From Pseudomonas graminis (GTDB lineage Bacteria; Pseudomonadota; Gammaproteobacteria; Pseudomonadales; Pseudomonadaceae), in NCBI RefSeq assembly GCF_001705435.1, contig NZ_MDEN01000069.1:124001-188000 (forward strand): 64,000 bases of DNA. The letters are read 5' to 3'. This document shows, piece after piece, positions 26,769 through 35,037 of the stretch. Made by a program: the position numbers and the translations under genes. Position 1 is the stretch's first letter, and each line of letters begins with the position of its first letter. Below the pieces are notes generated by a model, which saw nothing but the letters and a program-made list of their open reading frames with translations, made no database searches and was not told the DNA's origin.

Positions 26769-27254
26769 GTGCTCACTCATCTCGATTCCCAAGGTCGCGC
26801 CCACATGGTCGACGTCACTGAAAAAGACGTGACGTTCCGTGAAGCCGTGGCCGAAGCGCGCGTGCGCATGCTGCCCGAAACCCTGCAAATGATCGTCGAA
26901 GGCGGGCACCCCAAAGGTGACGTATTTGCCGTCGCACGCATCGCCGGCATTCAGGCCGCGAAGAAAACCAGCGATCTGATTCCCCTCTGCCACCCGTTGA
27001 TGCTCACGGGCGTAAAGGTCGAACTCACCGCCGAAAGCCCTGACACCGTGCATATCCTTGCCCGCTGCAAACTCTCCGGCCAGACCGGCGTGGAAATGGA
27101 AGCGCTGACCGCCGCCAGCATCGCCGCCCTGACTATCTACGACATGTGCAAGGCCGTGGACCGAGGCATGACCATCGAGCACGTGCGACTGCTCGAAAAA
27201 CTCGGTGGCAAAAGCGGGCACTTCATCGCCGACGAGCAGGTGAACGCCCAATGA
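26769..27254 (+). CDS. moaC: Cyclic pyranopterin monophosphate synthase MoaC
   Basis: 161-aa cytoplasmic enzyme forming cyclic pyranopterin monophosphate in molybdenum-cofactor synthesis. Hallmarks are MVDVTEKDVTFREA, KGDVFAVARIAGIQAAKKTSDLIPLCHPL split around residues 50-75, and GVEMEALTAAS followed by YDMCKAVD. The start is the GTG at 26769: AGGAG lies seven bases upstream and the resulting length is exactly that of E. coli MoaC, whereas the upstream ATG (26706) has no ribosome site and lies in the repeat. Stop overlaps moaD by ATGA. Confidence 0.95.
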   Translation: MLTHLDSQGRAHMVDVTEKDVTFREAVAEARVRMLPETLQMIVEGGHPKGDVFAVARIAGIQAAKKTSDLIPLCHPLMLTGVKVELTAESPDTVHILARCKLSGQTGVEMEALTAASIAALTIYDMCKAVDRGMTIEHVRLLEKLGGKSGHFIADEQVNAQ

Positions 27255-27502
27255 CCATTCACGTGCAAGTCCAGTTCTTCGCGCGTTTTCGCGAAACCCT
27301 CGGCACCGAGAGTGAGACGCTCGAAGGCGCGTTCGCCACTATCGACGCCGTGCGCCAGCATTTGCTCGAGCGCGGCGGTGTGTGGGAGGTGCTCAGCGAG
27401 AAAGGCATCATGTGCGCCCGTAATCAGGAGCTGTGTTCCCTGGACACGCCTGTTGAGCCGGGCGACGAGGTGGCGTTCTTCCCGACCGTCACCGGAGGCT
27501 GA
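27251..27502 (+). CDS. moaD: Molybdopterin synthase sulfur carrier subunit MoaD
   Basis: 83-aa ubiquitin-like protein. It ends in the TGG (Gly-Gly) tail required for adenylation and thiocarboxylate formation by MoeB/sulfurtransferase. The ATGA overlap with moaC and one-base gap to moaE show translational coupling. The beta-grasp pattern (VQVQFFARFRETLG at the start, EPGDEVAFFPTVTGG at the end) is typical. Confidence 0.95.
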   Translation: MTIHVQVQFFARFRETLGTESETLEGAFATIDAVRQHLLERGGVWEVLSEKGIMCARNQELCSLDTPVEPGDEVAFFPTVTGG

Positions 27503-27503
27503 T

Positions 27504-27953
27504 ATGGGCGTGCGAGTGCAAGCCGCAGCGTTCGATCCCGGCGCGGAAGTGAATGCCATGCACGACGCCAACGTCGGCGTGGGTGCGGTGGTCAGCTTTG
27601 TCGGCTACGTCCGCGACTTCAACGACGGCCTTGAAGTGGCAGGGATGTTCCTTGAACACTACCCCGGCATGACCGAGAAAGCGCTGCTCAAGATCGTCGA
27701 TGAAGCGCAGCAGCGCTGGCCGCTGCTCAAGCTGGAAGTGATTCACCGGGTGGGCGAATTGAAACCGGGCGAGCCTATCGTGTTCGTCGCAGCCGCCAGC
27801 GCCCATCGCCAGGCGGCATTCGAAGCCTGCGACTTCGTCATGGACTACCTGAAGACCCGAGCGCCGTTCTGGAAGAAGGAAAACACGTCAGAAGGGGCCC
27901 GTTGGGTGGAGGGCCGCGACAGTGACCACAAGGCCGCGGATCGCTGGAAATAA
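27504..27953 (+). CDS. moaE: Molybdopterin synthase catalytic subunit MoaE
   Basis: 149-aa large subunit of molybdopterin synthase; it accepts sulfur from MoaD and converts precursor Z to molybdopterin. Family motifs GAVVSFVGYVRDFNDG, LEHYPGMTEKAL, HRVGELKPGE and the conserved KTRAPFWKKE (active-site lysines) are present. Start ATG 27504 follows GGAGG in the moaD end. Complete and typical. Confidence 0.96.
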   Translation: MGVRVQAAAFDPGAEVNAMHDANVGVGAVVSFVGYVRDFNDGLEVAGMFLEHYPGMTEKALLKIVDEAQQRWPLLKLEVIHRVGELKPGEPIVFVAAASAHRQAAFEACDFVMDYLKTRAPFWKKENTSEGARWVEGRDSDHKAADRWK

Positions 27954-27997
27954 GCCGGTTTGAGAGGCCCGTTAAACAGGCGCTGTTTAGAGTGGTT

Positions 27998-28017
27998 GAC
28001 GCCAGTAAGCTGGCGTC
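27998..28017 (+). terminator. Stem-loop after moaE
   Basis: GACGCCAG-TAAG-CTGGCGTC is a perfect 8-bp stem with a 4-nt loop, 45 bp beyond the moaE stop. Only a weak T-rich tail follows (CTTAGC), so terminator function is uncertain. Confidence 0.4.
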
Positions 28018-28200
28018 TTAGCATTGCGGCCGGATTGATATCACTGTGATATCCCTCAGGGAATGAGCTCGTCTATCAGGAACCGTATTCCGGTTCCTGC
28101 GCGTCAATCTCGTCAAAACCCCTCCGTTTGCCCCAAATCACCGCACCTTGCGGGCGATCAACCGTGCCTGTGCAGGCGCAGTTGAGGCCAACGGACGGAC

Positions 28201-28911
28201 ATGAATCTGAAAATACGGAGTGTGGGTGTGAACCGATTGCAGCAGGTGTTCGTTTCAGGGATGGCAGCGGCAACGCTGGTTGTAGTCAGCGGTTGTGCCA
28301 CGGAGAGCTCGCGGGCGATGCCGGTGGAAAAGGTCGAGAGTTACAACACTCCCTACGCCGGCGTACGTACGCCGATCGCGGTGGGCAAGTTCGATAACCG
28401 TTCAAGCTACATGCGCGGGATCTTTTCCGACGGCGTTGACCGCCTTGGCGGACAGGCCAAAACCATTCTCATCACCCACATGCAGCAGACCAATCGCTTC
28501 AACGTGCTGGACCGCGACAACATGGCCGAGATCGGCCAGGAAGCGGCGATCAAAAAGACAACGCAGCGGCTCCGTGGGGCTGATTATGTGGTGACCGGTG
28601 ACGTCACAGAGTTTGGCCGTAAAGAAGTAGGAGACCAGCAACTGTTTGGTTTGCTGGGTCGTGGCAAGTCCCAGATCGCCTACGCCAAGGTCGCCTTGAA
28701 TATCGTCAACATCAGCACGTCCGAGGTGGTGTATTCCACTCAGGGCGCGGGCGAGTATCAGTTGTCCAACCGCGAGGTCATCGGTTTCGGCGGGACTGCC
28801 AGCTATGACTCGACGCTCAACGGCAAGGTGCTGGATCTGGCCATGCGCGAAGCCGTCAACAACATGGTGCGGGCGATTGATGCCGGTGGCTGGAAGCCGG
28901 TTGCCAACTGA
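28201..28911 (+). CDS. CsgG/HfaB-like outer-membrane lipoprotein
   Basis: 236-aa lipoprotein with signal peptide and lipobox VSGC (Cys32). The CsgG-like fold is suggested by IAVGKFDNRSSYMRGIFSDGV, DRLGGQAKTILITHMQQTNRFNVLDRDNM split across residues 80-110, and ADYVVTGDVTEFG. CsgG homologues form secretion pores, but single CsgG-like genes in Pseudomonas outside the curli/fap loci have no assigned role that I know of. A GTG at 28228 with GGAG seven bases upstream is an alternative start and would give a more compact signal peptide. First gene of an apparent operon with the DUF4810 and DUF799 lipoproteins (spacing 23 bp and a 4-bp overlap). Confidence 0.85.
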   Translation: MNLKIRSVGVNRLQQVFVSGMAAATLVVVSGCATESSRAMPVEKVESYNTPYAGVRTPIAVGKFDNRSSYMRGIFSDGVDRLGGQAKTILITHMQQTNRFNVLDRDNMAEIGQEAAIKKTTQRLRGADYVVTGDVTEFGRKEVGDQQLFGLLGRGKSQIAYAKVALNIVNISTSEVVYSTQGAGEYQLSNREVIGFGGTASYDSTLNGKVLDLAMREAVNNMVRAIDAGGWKPVAN

Positions 28912-28934
28912 TCACTACAGGGAGTTCGTTTCAC

Positions 28935-29306
28935 ATGCAAAACAGTACCCGTCAGTTCCGGTTGATCGCGATGGCGGCAGCAAGCCTGTGGCTTGCCGGC
29001 TGCGCTCAACAACTCAAAACCCTGTACCAGTGGGGCAGTTATCAGCCCGAGGTCTACGAATACTTCAAGGGTGAATCCAAAGAGGCGCAAGTCGCCAAGC
29101 TGGAGGAAGACCTGCAGAAGATACGTTCCACCAACGGCAATCCGCCACCGGGCTACCACGCTCAGTTGGGCATGTTGTACGGCAGTCTGGGCAAGGATGA
29201 TCAGATGGTGCAGGAGTTTCGGACCGAGAAGGGGCTGTTCCCCGAGTCGGCGACCTACATGGATTTTCTGCTTAGAAACGTCAAGACAGGAGTCGCCTCC
29301 AAATGA
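28935..29306 (+). CDS. DUF4810 family lipoprotein
   Basis: 123-aa lipoprotein: signal peptide and lipobox LAGC (Cys23). The mature part begins LKTLYQWGSYQPEVYEYF and contains PPGYHAQLGMLYGSLGKDDQMVQEF, a short helical-repeat-like segment typical of DUF4810. It overlaps the next gene by 4 bp (ATGA). Function unknown; these three lipoproteins are normally found together. Confidence 0.88.
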   Translation: MQNSTRQFRLIAMAAASLWLAGCAQQLKTLYQWGSYQPEVYEYFKGESKEAQVAKLEEDLQKIRSTNGNPPPGYHAQLGMLYGSLGKDDQMVQEFRTEKGLFPESATYMDFLLRNVKTGVASK

Positions 29307-29962
29307 GCGCACGTTATCTGACGCTGGCCGCCAGCCTGCTTGCAGCCACCCTGCTGGGCGGCTGCGTAGCGCCGAAGACCGTCGATTATTCGGCCTTCAA
29401 GGAAAGCAAACCCCGCTCGATCCTGGTGCTGCCACCGGTTAACGAGTCACCCGACGTCAAGGCGACATACAGCCTGCTGTCCCAAGTCACGTTCCCGCTG
29501 GCGGAGGCCGGTTACTACGTCTTGCCAGTGGCACTGGTCGACGAGACGTTCAAGCAGAACGGCCTGACCAGCGCAAACGAGATTCAGGAAACATCCCCGG
29601 CCAAACTGCGGGAAATCTTCGGTGCGGATGCGGCGATGTACGTCAAGGTGACGCAGTACGGCACCAGTTACATGGTCATCAGCAGTCAAACGATCGTGGC
29701 GGCCACCGCCAAGCTGGTCGACCTGCGCAGCGGAACGACGCTGTGGACCGGCACTGCCAGTGCGTCCAGTGATGAAGGCGGCAACAATAGCGGCGGCGGC
29801 TTGGTTGGCATGCTGATCACTGCGGCAGTCAAGCAGATCATCAACAGCTCAACCGATGCAGGCCATCCTATCGCCGGTATCGCCAGCCAGCGTTTGCTCT
29901 CGGCCGGCAAACCCGCAGGTCTGTTATATGGCCCGCGTTCGCCTCGTTACGGCACTGACTGA
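29303..29962 (+). CDS. DUF799 (GNA1162-like) lipoprotein
   Basis: 219-aa lipoprotein with lipobox LGGC (Cys21) followed by SILVLPPVNESPDVKATYS, the hallmark of the DUF799/NMB1124-GNA1162 family, and LREIFGADAAMYVKVTQYGT. Third gene of the CsgG-like/DUF4810/DUF799 set; such sets probably form an outer-membrane lipoprotein complex, possibly a transport pore, which is inference. Followed at once by a strong bidirectional terminator. Confidence 0.88.
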   Translation: MSARYLTLAASLLAATLLGGCVAPKTVDYSAFKESKPRSILVLPPVNESPDVKATYSLLSQVTFPLAEAGYYVLPVALVDETFKQNGLTSANEIQETSPAKLREIFGADAAMYVKVTQYGTSYMVISSQTIVAATAKLVDLRSGTTLWTGTASASSDEGGNNSGGGLVGMLITAAVKQIINSSTDAGHPIAGIASQRLLSAGKPAGLLYGPRSPRYGTD

Positions 29963-29977
29963 CACCGATCAGGCACA

Positions 29978-30016
29978 AAAAAAGCGCAACCCCTTCCAGG
30001 GTTGCGCTTTTTTTTT
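29978..30016. terminator. Bidirectional intrinsic terminator
   Basis: GCGCAACC (29985-29992) pairs with GGTTGCGC (30000-30007), flanked by seven A on the left and nine T on the right, so it can stop transcription from both the DUF799 gene and the convergent rhlB. Confidence 0.9.
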
Positions 30017-30021
30017 GCGGC

Positions 30022-31488
30022 TTACTCCGCCGCAGGAACCGCCCGCTGCACGCGCACGACTGGCCGCAGCAACACGGTCGATGGCGTTTCGCAGCTGATC
30101 TTGCGACCCAGCTTTTCTTCGATCGACGGCAGCTGATACGAATCGTCTTCACCGGCGAAGCTGATCGACACGCCATCTGCACCCGCACGACCGGTCCGGC
30201 CGATGCGGTGTACGTAGTCGTCCGGTACTTCCGGCAGGGTGAAGTTGATCACGTGGCTGATGCCGTCGATGTGAATCCCTCGACCCGCGACGTCGGTGGC
30301 CACCAGCACGCGAATCTTGCCTTCCCGGAAACCTTCCAGCGTTTTGATGCGCTTGTGCTGGGGCACGTCGCCTGAGAGCTGCGCGGCATTGATGCCGTCA
30401 CGCACGAGGCGCTCCTCGATACGCCGCACTTCATCCTTGCGGTTGGCGAAGACCATCACCCGCTCCCAACCGTGGTCGTTGATCAGGTTGAACAGCAGCT
30501 TGTATTTGTCGGCGCCGGCGACGGCATAAATGTGTTGCTCGACGGTATCGCTGGCGACGTTCAGCGACTCGATCTCGACGATCGCCGGTTCTGTCGTCCA
30601 CTGCTTGGCCAGGTTCATCACGTCGTCGGTGAAAGTGGCAGAGAACAGCAGCGTCTGGCGCTCGCCCTTGTGCGGGGTCTGGCGAATGATCGAGCGCACT
30701 TGAGGGATGAAGCCCATGTCGAGCATGCGGTCGGCTTCGTCCAGCACCATGACTTCAACCATGTCCAGGTGCACTTCGCCGCGCTGGGCGAAGTCCAGCA
30801 AACGGCCCGGCGTGGCGACCAGAATGTCGCAGTGGCGCGCTTCGAGGTGTTTGAGCTGCTTGTCGAAATCCATGCCACCAACAAACGTCATCACGTTGAG
30901 GTCGGTGTATTTGGTCAGCGCCTCGGCGTCCTTGGCGATCTGCACCACCAGCTCGCGAGTCGGCGCAATGATCAGCGCGCGGGGTTCACCCATGTAGCGC
31001 TCTTTCGGCGGAGGCGTCTGAGTCAGCTGCGTGATGATGGAAATCAGGAACGCGGCGGTCTTGCCGGTGCCGGTCTGGGCGCGGCCGATGGCATCGCGGC
31101 CTTTGAGGGTGTAACCCAGAACGCCCGCCTGGATCGGCGTGCAGTACGGGAAACCCAGGTCCTGAATGGCGTGCATCAGTTCGGGGGCGAGAGGGAAATC
31201 GTGGAAGCGGGTTTTGCCTTCCTGGGGTTCGACGACGAAGTCTTCGGGTTTCCAGGGAATGACGACGGGCTTGGGCGCACGTTCACGGCGCGGGCGTTCT
31301 GCCCTGGTAGGCGAAGTAACGACCGGCGCAGCGGCTGCCGAATGCTCTGGCACTGGCGCGTGCACTTCTGCTGCTGACGGTTCCCGCGAGACAGTTTCGG
31401 TCTGGCGCTGGGGGACGGGGAGGGGAGCAGCCGGCGCGAGCGGCTCAGCCTCGCTTTTTCCGAACATCTTTTTAAGTGCTTTGAGCAC
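30022..31488 (-). CDS. rhlB: DEAD-box ATP-dependent RNA helicase RhlB
   Basis: 488-aa RNA helicase with all superfamily 2 motifs: Q-motif region GFPYCTPIQ, AQTGTGKT (I), PTRELVVQIAK (Ia), VLDEADRMLDMGF (II), LFSATFT (III), ATDVAGRGIHIDG (V) and HRIGRTGRAG (VI). An N-terminal extension of about 95 residues, rich in A/P/E and K/R, is disordered. RhlB partners the RNA degradosome in E. coli; the assignment here rests on overall similarity and on the location next to estB and aapJ, which I recall as the neighbourhood of P. aeruginosa rhlB. Alternative RhlE-type naming cannot be excluded. Confidence 0.85.
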   Translation of the reverse strand: MLKALKKMFGKSEAEPLAPAAPLPVPQRQTETVSREPSAAEVHAPVPEHSAAAAPVVTSPTRAERPRRERAPKPVVIPWKPEDFVVEPQEGKTRFHDFPLAPELMHAIQDLGFPYCTPIQAGVLGYTLKGRDAIGRAQTGTGKTAAFLISIITQLTQTPPPKERYMGEPRALIIAPTRELVVQIAKDAEALTKYTDLNVMTFVGGMDFDKQLKHLEARHCDILVATPGRLLDFAQRGEVHLDMVEVMVLDEADRMLDMGFIPQVRSIIRQTPHKGERQTLLFSATFTDDVMNLAKQWTTEPAIVEIESLNVASDTVEQHIYAVAGADKYKLLFNLINDHGWERVMVFANRKDEVRRIEERLVRDGINAAQLSGDVPQHKRIKTLEGFREGKIRVLVATDVAGRGIHIDGISHVINFTLPEVPDDYVHRIGRTGRAGADGVSISFAGEDDSYQLPSIEEKLGRKISCETPSTVLLRPVVRVQRAVPAAE

Positions 31489-31602
31489 GGTGATCTCATC
31501 GATTGATTTAGGAATGTACGCCGGGGAGTGTAAAGCAAGAACCCGGCGCAGCGTAGTGTCCTAGCAAATCCGCAGCGCAATTGGAAGGATCAAATGAGTG
31601 GA

Positions 31603-32259
31603 CTAGCGAAGCTTATCCGCGAGCCAGACACCTATGTCGGAAATTTCCTGCGGTAACACTTCGTGCTCCATTGGGTATTCCTGCCATGTCACGGTGACGC
31701 CCTGCGCTTCCAGATGTTCGTAAGCCGCGCGGCCCATGGCATGCAGAACCACCGGGTCATTGCTGCCGTGCAAGCAATAGGCCGGGATGCGTTGCTGGCT
31801 GGCGGACAGGCTCATCTCGTCGCCGAACGTCGGTGCGTACGTGGACAGCGCGAGCACGCCGCCAAGGGGGCCTTCCCAGCGAAGGAAGGCGGTGTGCAAC
31901 ACCACGGCGCCGCCTTGGGAAAACCCGGCCAGGAAGGTTCGGGCCGGGTCGATGCCGCTGTCGCGCTGCTGTTCGATCAGCTTGATGACGTCTTGCGCCG
32001 AGCCTTCCAGCTCGTCGCTGTCGATGGCGCGGGCCGGGCTCATGGCCTTGATGTCATACCAGCTGGGCATTGCGTAGCCACCGTTGATGGTCACGGCCCG
32101 GGTCGGTGCCTGCGGCAGTACGAAGCGCGTGGTCTTCAGCGTCTTCTGCAGCATCTCTGCCACCGGCAGGAAATCGTAGCGATCAGCCCCCAGGCCGTGC
32201 AGCCAGATCACGCAGGCATCGACTGCCAATTCCGGTTCGAGGATCAACGGTTCAGTCAT
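31603..32259 (-). CDS. estB: Carboxylesterase (alpha/beta hydrolase)
   Basis: 218-aa cytoplasmic serine hydrolase. The nucleophile elbow GFSQGG places Ser at 114, with Asp168 in HGSNDPV and His199 in MEHE; length and all three catalytic positions coincide with the characterised P. fluorescens carboxylesterase II. The physiological substrate is unknown (short acyl esters, possibly protein deacylation as in related acyl-protein thioesterases). Divergent from aapJ across about 490 bp. Confidence 0.92.
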   Translation of the reverse strand: MTEPLILEPELAVDACVIWLHGLGADRYDFLPVAEMLQKTLKTTRFVLPQAPTRAVTINGGYAMPSWYDIKAMSPARAIDSDELEGSAQDVIKLIEQQRDSGIDPARTFLAGFSQGGAVVLHTAFLRWEGPLGGVLALSTYAPTFGDEMSLSASQQRIPAYCLHGSNDPVVLHAMGRAAYEHLEAQGVTVTWQEYPMEHEVLPQEISDIGVWLADKLR

Positions 32260-32748
32260 GTGTGCTCCATTAGTGTGCGATGCCGTCGGCGCAGCGCTTT
32301 AAGGCGGTGCGTCGGGCTGTTGGCGGCGTTTGAAAGATGTCGCAAGGTTACAAGTTTTGATCTTGACCTGTCGCTAATTCGACATTGCCAGCATGGTGGT
32401 ACGGGCTTTGCTACACAACCCGCGGAGTGAAGGCGCTCACCTCGGGCGGTAACACTAATAGGCTATCAAGCAGACAGCCGAGTGTTGCGTCAGAGGCAGC
32501 AAGGAATCATCGAACAGGATTCCCGGCACGATTCGCTTTGAACCTCGGGGTTCAAGGACATCATGGGGCTTCAGTCTGCTGGACTCGCCACATGCCGAAC
32601 ACGCGATGACCAGATGCCTGGCGCCGGTGGCGGTAAACGGGTTCAACGTCGCATGACCCAAAAACAAGCCAGCACGGGTCATGAATGCCTCACAAGGGTG
32701 CGACGGGGCTGAGGCTCCTACACAACAAAGAGCAAACTGGAGGTTCGA
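32260..32748 (+). promoter_or_regulatory. estB-aapJ divergent intergenic region
   Basis: No gene seen. Two inverted repeats stand out: TGTCG-N6-CGACA (32369-32384) just after a TTGACC box, and TTGAACC-TCGG-GGTTCAA (32538-32555). Either could be an operator or a leader structure for the aap operon. The aapJ ribosome site GGAGG is clear. Confidence 0.4.
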
Positions 32749-33780
32749 ATGAAGATGTTGAAATCCACCCTGGCTGTAGTGGCCGCCGCTGCAGCGCTCG
32801 GTCTGACCGGGTTCGCTCAAGCGGGTGCCAAGCTGGACGCCATTCAGAAGAAGGGCTTTATTCAGTGCGGCGTCAGTGACGGTCTGCCAGGCTTCTCGGT
32901 TCCGGACGCAAGCGGCAAGATCCAGGGCATCGACGCCGACTTCTGCCGCGCTGTTGCTGCCGCAGTGTTTGGCGACGCGACCAAGGTCAAATTCAGCCAG
33001 CTGAACGCCAAAGAGCGTTTCACTGCGCTGCAGTCCGGCGAAATCGACATTCTGTCGCGTAACACCACCTGGACCAGCTCCCGCGACGCGAGCATGGGTC
33101 TGGTGTTCCCGGGCTTCGTCACTTATTACGACGGCGTTGGCTTCCTGGCCAACAGCAAGCTGGGCGTGAAAAGTGCCAAGGAGCTGGACGGCGCGACCAT
33201 CTGTATTCAAGCCGGTACCACCACTGAGCTGAACGTGTCGGACTACTTCCGCGCCAACAACCTCAAGTACACCCCGATCACGTTCGACACCTCCGATGAA
33301 AGCGCCAAGTCGCTGGAATCCGGTCGTTGCGACGTACTGACCTCCGACAAATCCCAGCTCTACGCACAGCGCTCCAAGCTGGCCTCGCCGAAGGACTACG
33401 TCGTTCTGCCTGAAACCATCTCCAAAGAACCGCTGGGCCCGGTTGTCGCCCGTGGCGATGAAGACTTCAGCACCATCGTTCGCTGGGTCGGCTACGCGCT
33501 GCTGAACGCGGAAGAAGCAGGCGTCACCTCGAAAAACGTTGAAGCCGAAGCCAAGTCGACCAAGAACCCTGACGTGGCCCGCTTGCTGGGTGCCGACGGC
33601 GACTACGGTACTCAGCTGAAGCTGAAGAAAGACTGGGTCGTGCAGGTCGTCAAGCAAGTCGGTAACTACGGCGAAATGTTCGAGAAGAACCTGGGCGCAG
33701 GCACTCCTCTGGAGATTGCTCGCGGTCAGAACGCTCTGTGGAACGCTGGCGGCATTCAATACGCACCACCAGTGCGTTGA
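32749..33780 (+). CDS. aapJ: General L-amino acid ABC transporter, substrate-binding protein
   Basis: 343-aa periplasmic binding protein of the PAAT family. Signal peptide ends near residue 24 (FAQA/GA). The mature start LDAIQKKGFIQCGVSDGLPGF and the segments DFCRAVAAAVFGDATKVKF and GRCDVLTSDKSQLYAQR are hallmarks of AapJ/BztA. It supplies amino acids (broad L-amino acid specificity in Rhizobium Aap) to the AapQM permease. Followed by a perfect 10-bp stem-loop before aapQ, which would keep this subunit in excess. Confidence 0.95.
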   Translation: MKMLKSTLAVVAAAAALGLTGFAQAGAKLDAIQKKGFIQCGVSDGLPGFSVPDASGKIQGIDADFCRAVAAAVFGDATKVKFSQLNAKERFTALQSGEIDILSRNTTWTSSRDASMGLVFPGFVTYYDGVGFLANSKLGVKSAKELDGATICIQAGTTTELNVSDYFRANNLKYTPITFDTSDESAKSLESGRCDVLTSDKSQLYAQRSKLASPKDYVVLPETISKEPLGPVVARGDEDFSTIVRWVGYALLNAEEAGVTSKNVEAEAKSTKNPDVARLLGADGDYGTQLKLKKDWVVQVVKQVGNYGEMFEKNLGAGTPLEIARGQNALWNAGGIQYAPPVR

Positions 33781-33787
33781 TTGACCT

Positions 33788-33818
33788 GCGCCCGGCTGCG
33801 TAAATCGTAGCCGGGCGC
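33788..33818 (+). terminator. Attenuator-like stem-loop between aapJ and aapQ
   Basis: GCGCCCGGCT (33788-33797) and AGCCGGGCGC (33809-33818) form a perfect 10-bp stem with an 11-nt loop, followed by TTTGTT. It is 8 bp after the aapJ stop. Such elements allow part of the transcripts to stop after the binding-protein gene. Confidence 0.75.
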
Positions 33819-33845
33819 TTTGTTGCATTTCTTCCGGGGCACTCC

Positions 33846-35027
33846 ATGCAAAATCAAATCAGCGCACCCAAGCAGAGGCTCAGCCTCAGCGACCCTAAAG
33901 TGCGTGCGTGGCTATTTCAGATAATTACAGTTGTCGCCGTAGTCGCGATGGGTTGGTATCTGTTCGATAACACCCAGACCAACCTGCAACACCGGGGTAT
34001 CACCTCAGGTTTCGGTTTCCTTGAAAACAGTGCCGGCTTCGGCATCGCGCAGCACCTGATTCCGTTCACGGAGTCGGACACCTACGCGCGGGTTTTCCTG
34101 ATCGGTTTGCTCAACACGCTGCTGGTGACGTTCATCGGCGTGATCCTCGCGACCCTGCTGGGCTTCATCGTCGGCGTCGCGCGTTTGTCCAACAACTGGA
34201 TCATCAACAAACTGGCAACGGTTTACGTTGAAGTCTTCCGTAACATTCCGCCGCTGCTGCAGATCCTGTTCTGGTACTTCGCGGTGTTCCTGACCCTGCC
34301 GGGTCCGCGGGCTGCCCACGGGTTTCTCGGTTCGTTCTTCGTCAGCAGCCGTGGCCTGAACATGCCGGCCGCGATTGCCACCGATGCGGCGTGGCCGTTC
34401 GTGATCAGCGTGGTACTGGCCATTGTCGCCATCGTGTTCATGACGCGCTGGGCGAACAAGCGCTTCGAAGCCACGGGCGTGCCGTTTCACAAGTTCTGGG
34501 CGGGCCTTGGGCTGTTCATCGTGATTCCTGCGCTCTGCGCGCTGGTCTTCGGTGCACCGGTGCATTGGGAACTGCCCGAGCTGAAGGGCTTCAACTTCGT
34601 GGGCGGCTGGGTGTTGATCCCTGAACTGCTGGCGCTGACGCTGGCCCTGACGGTTTACACGGCGGCATTCATCGCCGAAATCGTGCGCTCGGGCATCAAG
34701 TCCGTGAGCCATGGCCAGACTGAAGCAGCTCGCTCGCTGGGCCTGCGTCCAGGCCCGACGCTGCGCAAGGTCATCATTCCGCAGGCGCTGCGGGTGATCA
34801 TCCCGCCATTGACCAGCCAATACCTGAACCTGGCGAAGAACTCCTCGCTGGCCGCCGGTATCGGTTACCCGGAAATGGTTTCGCTGTTCGCCGGTACCGT
34901 GCTCAACCAGACCGGTCAGGCCATCGAAGTCATTGCCATCACCATGAGCGTGTACCTGGCGATCAGTATCAGCATTTCCCTGCTGATGAACTGGTACAAC
35001 AAGCGCATTGCGCTGATCGAGCGGTGA
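33846..35027 (+). CDS. aapQ: General L-amino acid ABC transporter permease AapQ
   Basis: 393-aa inner-membrane permease of the HisMQ type. A first hydrophobic segment at about residues 24-42 is followed by a long periplasmic stretch and the membrane core. The EAA loop is at about residues 286-312 (GQTEAARSLGLRPGPTLRKV), the ATPase contact. It forms a heterodimer with AapM. Gene is 65 bp after aapJ and 10 bp before aapM. Confidence 0.95.
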   Translation: MQNQISAPKQRLSLSDPKVRAWLFQIITVVAVVAMGWYLFDNTQTNLQHRGITSGFGFLENSAGFGIAQHLIPFTESDTYARVFLIGLLNTLLVTFIGVILATLLGFIVGVARLSNNWIINKLATVYVEVFRNIPPLLQILFWYFAVFLTLPGPRAAHGFLGSFFVSSRGLNMPAAIATDAAWPFVISVVLAIVAIVFMTRWANKRFEATGVPFHKFWAGLGLFIVIPALCALVFGAPVHWELPELKGFNFVGGWVLIPELLALTLALTVYTAAFIAEIVRSGIKSVSHGQTEAARSLGLRPGPTLRKVIIPQALRVIIPPLTSQYLNLAKNSSLAAGIGYPEMVSLFAGTVLNQTGQAIEVIAITMSVYLAISISISLLMNWYNKRIALIER

Positions 35028-35037
35028 GGAAACGCGC

